A stretch of DNA of 12,406 nt from Clarireedia homoeocarpa. Lineage: Eukaryota; Ascomycota; Leotiomycetes; Helotiales; Rutstroemiaceae. The notes under the pieces are model-generated. The model made no database searches, was not told the origin of the DNA, and worked only from the letters and a program-made list of their open reading frames with translations. Location of the stretch: the NCBI GenBank assembly GCA_001465935.1, contig LNKV01000151.1:1-12406 (forward strand). The letters run 5' to 3'. This document shows, one piece after another, positions 7,841 to 12,406 of the stretch. The translations under genes were made by a program, and so were the position numbers. Each line of letters starts with the position of its first letter. The first letter of the stretch is position 1.

Positions 7841-8246
7841 ATGGAAGCGGAAGCTGTGTGGACCATAGAATCAAATACTGACTTGAGCCCTTCATACTTT
7901 CTTCTGATGGTATCGATGACTACCGCATACATTAACCGGCGAGAAAATCAGACTTTAGAGAAGAGCCTATCCGGGCTAAAATCAGTATGATGTGTTGGTA
8001 TGAGACTGGAAGAGCAGTGTAAGGGATTTTAGTGGTCTCATAACCATAACAAGTTAAGAAATGTTGACATGTCTGAAAGCTTGGCGATGCGGAAGAGAAG
8101 GAGGTGCTGCAGGTAAGGTTGGCTTGTGTGATAGACCACTGGACAGTGATAAAAAGATACCAGGATTGTTTTTTATCAAGGATCAATTGGAGAAAAATGA
8201 AGAAGCCAAGAACAATATTGCTGCGAGACTCCAAAATGAATCTTAG
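7841..8246 (+). CDS. small three-exon gene candidate, acidic coiled coil
   Basis: ATG at 7841, in good context (GCAGAAATGG), opens a 48-codon exon beginning MEAEAVWTIESNTDLSPSYF and ending before a GTATGA donor at 7985. Exon 2 is 8080-8112 (LGDAEEKEVLQ) and exon 3 is 8181-8246 (DQLEKNEEAKNNIAARLQN). Introns are 95 and 68 nt, both joins keep phase 0, and the total is 80 residues. The joined C-terminal half is a continuous charged helix, which supports the splicing. Against it, both acceptors are AAG, a rare form, and short exons can be found by chance. Another possible acceptor (CAG at 8163) shifts the frame. No family recognised. Confidence 0.35.
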
Positions 8247-8331
8247 CTCCATAAATCATATAGTCACACCACGTTACTCTAGACACCTCCTTAAACCTCA
8301 TTTGTCCACAACGTATGCCTAACGAAACTGA

Positions 8332-8797
8332 CTAGTGTAGTAACTGATCGGTCTGATAAGCACTTCTCGAATGTCTTTCCAATGATACTTGAATAGGAAA
8401 AATACTGTGTAGCTGTGTCAATTCGAATAAATATAACCTTCCCGACCATTTCCTTCTGAAGACATATTCAAGGATAAAAGTTGTCAGCTTCGGAATGGCC
8501 GTTTTTTGAGCAACTGATCAACGGGCCTCATACGTCAATTCAATAAGTAGGATCTCTCGCGGATGATAGGTAAGTGTTCTATTGTAAAGTGGTATAGACT
8601 CGTCGATCATCTTCCCAGTCCAATGTTCGAGAGGAATTTGGATTGTAGTGGAAGATTCTACCACGTTAAAGAAATGTGGGGGCGTTGGTTAGTTTCGCAA
8701 TACAGAAGACTATGGGTATTTGCATGAATCTCAATTCAAGAGGAACCTTCAAGAAATTTTTGCGTGCCAATAATTGCAAAGTAAATCTGAGTCTAGC
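8332..8797 (-). pseudogene. possible broken gene with LPxELR-like motif
   Basis: From 8797 a minus-strand frame reads ARKNFLKVPLELRFM, recalling the start of F-box/2EXR-type domains, and ends at TAA 8666-8668. A one-base shift there enters a frame reading NVVESSTTIQIPLEHWTG and HPREILLIELTYEAR, broken by TGA at 8518-8520 and ending at TAG 8332-8334. About 155 codons with one frameshift and one stop is better than chance but not decisive. The TGA fits CGA to TGA. It lies just downstream of the acidic minus-strand frame at 8901. It may be a decayed relative of its neighbours, but I could not align it to them. Confidence 0.3.
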
Positions 8798-8900
8798 TCA
8801 GCACTTTATTATTTGTAAAATTCTATCTTTCGATATCAACCAAGAAACCCATGAATAAGAGATCCTGGACCAAATCAGAGCAATGTACATGATGCTCTTC

Positions 8901-9365
8901 TTATGCGCTCATCAAGGCCTGGTATTCTTCACAGTCATCGACATCTTCCCGGATCTCCCCAAATGCTCCTTCTATGCTCGAATCTGCATAAAAATCCTCA
9001 AGAGCGTCCCAAAAGACACCTGCTGTGGTTTCATTATCTTTATCCTCTTCAATATCCTGCCCAGCATCCTCCTCAATATTATCCAAGACGTTGAAATTAT
9101 CTGCAGCCAGAACACCAAATGAATCATCACTTTTGACTAGATCTAGTTCCTCATGAAGTCGATCCATTGACTCTTGAAACCTAGCTCGTGCTTTCTTGAG
9201 TCTTATCTTTTTTTGCTTCAGCTTCTCCTCTTTTGACATCACAGCATCACCGTGCTGAGTGACACGGTTTGCTTCCGGGTTCTTGCGAGGTTCGGTAACA
9301 TGAACGACCTGGGAGACTTTGCTTGCCTGTTGGTCAAGTTGCGCTGAACCAGTCAGACCTGTGTT
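8901..9365 (-). CDS. acidic C-terminal coding exon, unknown protein
   Basis: From the first ATG (9239) the frame gives 112 residues, starting MSKEEKLKQKKIRLKKARAR, a basic helical region, followed by an acidic half (NIEEDAGQDIEEDKDNE near residue 65, then DALEDFYADSSIEGAF and REDVDDCEEYQ) and ending at TAA 8901. The frame stays open a further 42 codons upstream to TAG 9366-9368. That TAG sits in a good acceptor context (CCCTCTCGTAG), so this is probably the last exon of a larger gene whose upstream exon I could not locate. It could instead be a CAG-to-TAG mutation. The strong charge segregation, basic then acidic, suggests a nuclear or coiled-coil protein, but no domain is recognised. Confidence 0.5.
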   Translation of the reverse strand, partial: NTGLTGSAQLDQQASKVSQVVHVTEPRKNPEANRVTQHGDAVMSKEEKLKQKKIRLKKARARFQESMDRLHEELDLVKSDDSFGVLAADNFNVLDNIEEDAGQDIEEDKDNETTAGVFWDALEDFYADSSIEGAFGEIREDVDDCEEYQALMSA

Positions 9366-9368
9366 CTA

Positions 9369-9945
9369 CGAGAGGGCAACCCAAAGCTTTTTTGGCCTTT
9401 ACCTTGGAGCTATTGACACTCGGCACAAGCGACGACCCGGGGGAAAGTACCTGCATATCCCCTAAGGACTAATGCAGTTTGATAAATTCCACATGTGAAG
9501 ATCAGAGAACAATGCCCCGTCAACTAATGTAAGCATCTGTGCAAGAAATGAGTGCACGGTTGGCCGACCCGGGAAGGGGCATGCAACATCCTAACTAATG
9601 CATGCATGCAGGCAACAGCAGAACATTGCGGCCCCGGAACATTGCTGAGAATGTTCCTCGCGTACAGAATATCCACAAGGGTACGCCAATCCTCATCTAG
9701 TGGCAATAGCAATGGCGTGCAATAGAATCCGAGTGCACGGAGGAGTATTTGTATTTGAAAGAATCACTCAATGAGCTAAACTAAAAAACAGAAAAGATTG
9801 GTTTTCTTGGTAAACCACCACTCGCATGCTCCAAGACTGTGCTCGCAACCGCGGATATTAAAAACATTCACGTGAAGTTGCCGTAATTGATCGTGCCTTG
9901 CAATATCTTCTCACATCCCTTTACTGTTGATATGGTCATGGTTCG
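9369..9945. other. no firm gene; splice-like signals only
   Basis: A plus-strand ATG at 9511 is followed by GTAAGC at 9530 and a CTAAC branch with CAG acceptor near 9593-9610, a textbook fungal intron of about 80 nt, but the joined frame ends after 17 residues. The minus-strand frame at 9524-9712 has no supporting features. A missing exon of the acidic gene at 8901 may lie here. CATGCATGCATG occurs at 9600-9609. Confidence 0.3.
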
Positions 9946-10026
9946 GGGTCCCAATACACTTACCATTATGGTAGGTTTATAATTTGGATGACTAAGCTTT
10001 GCAAAACCTACCACCCCTACCACCTC
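9946..10026 (+). mobile_element. solo MULE terminus
   Basis: GGGTCCCAATACACTTACCA begins a stretch that matches the inverted sequence at 3503-2985 once the 426-bp insertion there is removed. Similarity ends near 10026. It includes the transposase start region (GGATGACTAAG, where ATG GAC TAA is already a stop), so this is a dead fragment, not a functional end. It is the uninterrupted version of the site that received the insertion at 3046. Confidence 0.7.
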
Positions 10027-10035
10027 ACCAAATAA

Positions 10036-10314
10036 CCTACCGAGGGTTCACTCCAAGATCAATGGCACAACGATCCTGCGTTTATTCAGGATGCTGAAAA
10101 AAAGGAGCAAGCCGGATATAGTATAATGAGAACTTTGCGGGACTGGCAGTGGAATGAGAACGATCGTCGACCATTGAGAGACGTCTTTCCGGATATCAGA
10201 GACGATTGGAAGGGATATTTGATAGGCACCCATGAGGATAGGTTCGATAGGGAGGATGGTGGGAAGTTAGGAAGGAAGATAGAGTCGTACAAACGTTTAG
10301 ATACTGGGGACTGA
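10036..10314 (+). CDS. open frame beside the MULE end, probable gene remnant
   Basis: The frame is open from 10036, immediately after an in-frame TAA at the MULE border, to TGA 10312-10314, 92 codons. The first ATG is at 10126 (MRTLRDWQWNENDRR, 62 residues), but the frame upstream also reads sensibly (QDQWHNDPAFIQDAEKKEQA). The product is rich in Asp, Arg, Lys and Trp (FPDIRDDWKGYLIGTHEDRF), the look of a soluble protein C-terminus. Opening right at the transposon border suggests a gene cut off by MULE insertion or by recombination at its end. No family recognised. A chance frame cannot be excluded. Confidence 0.4.
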   Translation, partial: PTEGSLQDQWHNDPAFIQDAEKKEQAGYSIMRTLRDWQWNENDRRPLRDVFPDIRDDWKGYLIGTHEDRFDREDGGKLGRKIESYKRLDTGD

Positions 10315-10973
10315 AAGTAAATGTAGAGTGGCTTCTCGATATCCGTTAGATTCCGTTTTCCTTCTCAGTGGTGACAGCCCGAGTAGGACTCTCATTAGCG
10401 TATCTTAGGCTAAATGGCTAGCCCTCCCAAGCAAAATCTGCCTTGGCCGCTGCCGATGTCGCCGACGGCAGCATGATTTCTTTTGCCTACTCCACTGTTG
10501 AATGCATCAGCGTTCGCTGATATCTCGAATCGAAACACCATTTATATGCACCTCGTAAACCTCAGAGGAAAGATTCCTGTGGAATGTAGAGTATCGTCGA
10601 AATAACCGCGATGCTTCCGGCAAAATGGGAATATGTCATCCAAGCATAAGCTCTTTCATTATGTCTAGTTGCTATTGTAGACTGCTACGAAGACCATTCA
10701 CTTTCAAGAATTCAATATAAGACATGAACAAAACCTTATGAGTCTGGTATTCGGGCGTCGGAAAGACGCTCAGCATCAGTTATACGAGCGGAACTCCTCT
10801 ATATTGTACACGGAAATTCATTCAGTCAACAACCATCTTAAATTCGAATAAAAACAAACATCCTCCTATCAACCCTTCTTAGAGGTTTGTAGCCAGATTA
10901 ATCCTTGTTTATATTCTTCTGGAGGAATGTTCTGAAGTCGCATCGAGAATTCAAATTCTGTACCTTAAGTCAA
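10315..10973. other. no gene supported
   Basis: Normal base composition, but every frame has stops at about the rate expected by chance. Small palindromes occur (GCATCAGCGTTCGCTGAT at 10503-10520, TGCCGATGTCGCCGACGGCA near 10451). The last part is the 3' flank of the minus-strand gene that ends at 10974. Confidence 0.4.
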
Positions 10974-12128
10974 CTATTCTATCATATCAAAGCCATACGA
11001 AAACCACAACGAAAAAAACAAACCTCGTTGTCTTTCCGACTTTGTCTTCATATAAGCTTTTGCTGTTCGTTTATCAGGCTCTGTTACCCATTCATACTTT
11101 AGTGCCCTTCCCGGAGATATCTTTAACAATGAATACTCTTTGGACGCTGCTGCGTTCGATGATTTACGCAAACAAATATTATCATGTCTCAGACGTAGCT
11201 TTCCGTTCTTTTCGTACTTGGGGACTTGGCTTCGAAAGTAAAGATTCCGTAGTTTCCTATTCTCTGGGCAGTTCTTGAATTGCTTGTCAAAAGCGACGGC
11301 TATACCCTTCCAGCCGTGTCTCAGAGCTATGTATTTTCGATCCACGTAGTAATATCGTATGAAATCCTTTTCCTCCTGGCTGTAAGTGCGGGGTCGCGTT
11401 GGCTCTCGAGAGCTGGGATGAACAAAGTCACTAGAAGTCGAAACCGTAACTGTATTCGTACCATACGCTTCCTCTTCCTCCTCCTCCTCCTCCTTCTCTT
11501 CTTCTTCTTCTTCTTCTTCTTCTTCTTTTTCTTTTTCTTTTTCTTTTTCTTCTTCTTCTTCTCGACGAGCTACTAGCTTTGCATAAGCCTCCGACAAGCG
11601 ACGGAAATATTTGGCAGATGTCCATCGTAGCTGGCGGATCTCTTCCTCCTGCTTCTCCTTTTCTTTTTGTTGTTCTTCATTTTGGCGAGTTGCTAGCTCT
11701 GCGTAATCCTCCGACAAGTGACGAAAGCTTTTGGCAGGAGTCCGTTGTAGCTGGCGAGTCTCCTCCTCCTTCTCTTCTTCTTCTTGGCGAGTTTCTAGCG
11801 CTGCGTAAACCTCCGACAAGTAACTGGATAATTTGGCAGGACTGCCTATTAGCCGGTCTATCTGCGAAGCAACTATGGTGGGACAAAGCTGGTCAGAGTG
11901 AGAGGAGGAAGGGGGAGCGGGAGGACAAGCAGAAGAACGGCTGCTGCAACGCATATTGGAGAGAGCAGGAGTAGGAATCGGAGTGAGAGTAACAGCAGGA
12001 GACGATGCTGGAGAGGGACCGTAGAAAGCATAGGCGTAGGTTGTTTTTAGAAGTAAAGTGCTTTCCCGGGTACAAGGAGGACTTGAAGGAAAAGTATCTT
12101 CGAAGGGGCAAGAATCCGCTATGTTCAT
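10974..12128 (-). CDS. repeat coiled-coil protein with Glu tract and Myb/SANT-like C-terminus
   Basis: A single uninterrupted frame of 384 residues starting MNIADSCPFE. Residues 1-80 are Ser/Pro-rich and probably disordered. Residues 96-205 hold three tandem units of 34-40 residues with the pattern [S/T]-[P/S]-A-K, LSExYAxL, R-[Q/R], then a Glu/Lys-rich run, and RQL between units: a repeated coiled coil. Residues 189-220 are an almost pure Glu tract encoded by a GAA/GAG repeat. Residues 244-305 (RTYSQEEKDFIRYY, then HGWKGIAVAFDKQF, then LRNLYFR) have the helix and aromatic spacing of the Myb/SANT-like DNA-binding domains common in ascomycetes. A nuclear regulatory role is inferred. The C-terminus (residues 320-384) is basic. 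The three repeats are also visible as about 100-nt DNA repeats. The domain call is by eye. The gene lacks the mutations seen in its neighbours. Confidence 0.75.
   Translation of the reverse strand: MNIADSCPFEDTFPSSPPCTRESTLLLKTTYAYAFYGPSPASSPAVTLTPIPTPALSNMRCSSRSSACPPAPPSSSHSDQLCPTIVASQIDRLIGSPAKLSSYLSEVYAALETRQEEEEKEEETRQLQRTPAKSFRHLSEDYAELATRQNEEQQKEKEKQEEEIRQLRWTSAKYFRRLSEAYAKLVARREEEEEKEKEKEKEEEEEEEEEEKEEEEEEEEAYGTNTVTVSTSSDFVHPSSREPTRPRTYSQEEKDFIRYYYVDRKYIALRHGWKGIAVAFDKQFKNCPENRKLRNLYFRSQVPKYEKNGKLRLRHDNICLRKSSNAAASKEYSLLKISPGRALKYEWVTEPDKRTAKAYMKTKSERQRGLFFSLWFSYGFDMIE
11471..11562 (+). repeat. CTC/CTT trinucleotide microsatellite inside the coding region
   Basis: Runs of CTC, then CTT, then CTTTTT hexamers and CTT again, on the strand opposite the coding one, encode the Glu and Glu/Lys tract at residues 189-220 of the 384-residue protein. 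Pure triplet runs are prone to length change while keeping frame, so alleles probably differ in tract length. Confidence 0.85.
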
Positions 12129-12406
12129 TATCCGGTATAAAGAAAGAGAAGAAATGGAAATTTTGATATTTTTTTTTTGAAATTATTTGGAGTTTTAACG
12201 TAATATACCTCCACGGAGATGTAAATAGAACTTTTTTATTTCTAGTGGCTTGATCTGACAACGGAACTTCCATAGGGGTACAGGGAGCAATCACAATTTC
12301 GGTCGTGGCGTAGCTGCTATTGGTAGGATAGCTATTGGACCAAGATGTAGGCTCGTTCTACATAGCAGCTTCTTTGGCACCTTGTCCCCGACTCTTGCCA
12401 CCGACT
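12129..12406. other. 5' flank of the 384-residue gene
   Basis: A minus-strand frame continues upstream from 12294, but it overlaps the A-rich leader (a run of T at 12170-12178 on the plus strand) and has no domain. A GTATAT/ACATAG pair (about 12208 to 12120) could be an intron removing the assigned ATG, but its joins do not give a clearly better protein, so I keep the start at 12128. The final bases may include an exon of another gene. Confidence 0.3.

Noticed and set aside
7932..8252. Minus-strand 106-residue frame
   Set aside because: Hydrophobic, no recognised feature, and antisense to the spliced plus-strand candidate, which reads better.
8883..9122. Plus-strand hydrophobic and histidine-rich frames
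   Set aside because: Antisense to the acidic coding exon; the hydrophobic look follows from complementing Glu/Asp codons.
10430..10830. Minus-strand frames reading protein-like pieces such as TPEYQTHKVLFMSYIEFLKV and RAYAWMTYSHFAGSIAV
   Set aside because: Two overlapping frames both look plausible by eye, and each has stops about as often as chance predicts. Eye impression alone is not support.
11280..11576. Plus-strand frame ending in a long phenylalanine run
   Set aside because: It is the reverse reading of the Glu microsatellite inside the 384-residue gene.
11579..11974. Plus-strand 131-residue frame with repeated PPTSD words
   Set aside because: Antisense shadow of the three coiled-coil repeats; the repetition comes from the coding strand.
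1..12406. CRISPR arrays, bacterial operons, rRNA and tRNA genes
   Set aside because: No regularly spaced repeats with unique spacers were seen, introns and RIP point to a fungus, and I found no tRNA- or rRNA-like sequence by eye.

Overview
The window looks like an accessory, transposon-rich stretch of a filamentous ascomycete (Pezizomycotina) genome. Base composition alternates sharply between gene-like DNA and blocks of extreme A+T, repeat copies differ only by C:G-to-T:A transitions (the mark of repeat-induced point mutation, RIP), and genes carry short introns of about 50-60 nt. Several protein pieces belong to fungal families: a 2EXR domain, a MULE transposase N-terminus, and an acidic coiled-coil protein with a Myb/SANT-like end. 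The species cannot be told from the sequence.

Layout. Positions 1-560 are mostly an A+T-rich block. Positions 712-1624 hold a broken minus-strand gene of unknown family with one convincing 49-nt intron and two in-frame stops. Positions 1926-2750 are RIP-like repeats. Positions 2799-3503 are the end of a Mutator-like (MULE) element encoding the start of its transposase, with a 426-bp inverted-repeat element nested inside. A long hairpin follows at 3566-3617. Positions 3866-5627 hold a wrecked minus-strand 2EXR-domain gene, interrupted by a 422-bp non-autonomous hAT element with a perfect 8-bp target duplication. Positions 6300-7691 hold an apparently intact two-exon gene (444 residues: coiled coil, then an F-box-like motif). 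Small possible plus-strand genes lie beside these at 5889 and 7841. Positions 8332-9365 carry two further minus-strand coding pieces. A second MULE terminus sits at 9946-10026, directly followed by an open frame that may be the remains of a gene. Positions 10974-12128 hold the largest uninterrupted gene, a 384-residue protein with three coiled-coil repeats, a glutamate tract and a Myb/SANT-like C-terminus.

No pathway links these genes. The window is best read as a decaying gene neighbourhood where F-box/2EXR-like genes sit among RIP-mutated transposons. The two MULE ends allow a useful internal comparison: the copy at 9946 is the empty site for the element inserted in the copy at 3503. I did not find a clearly new defence or biosynthetic system. 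The most novel candidates are the two intact proteins with no family I can name confidently and the two defined non-autonomous transposons.
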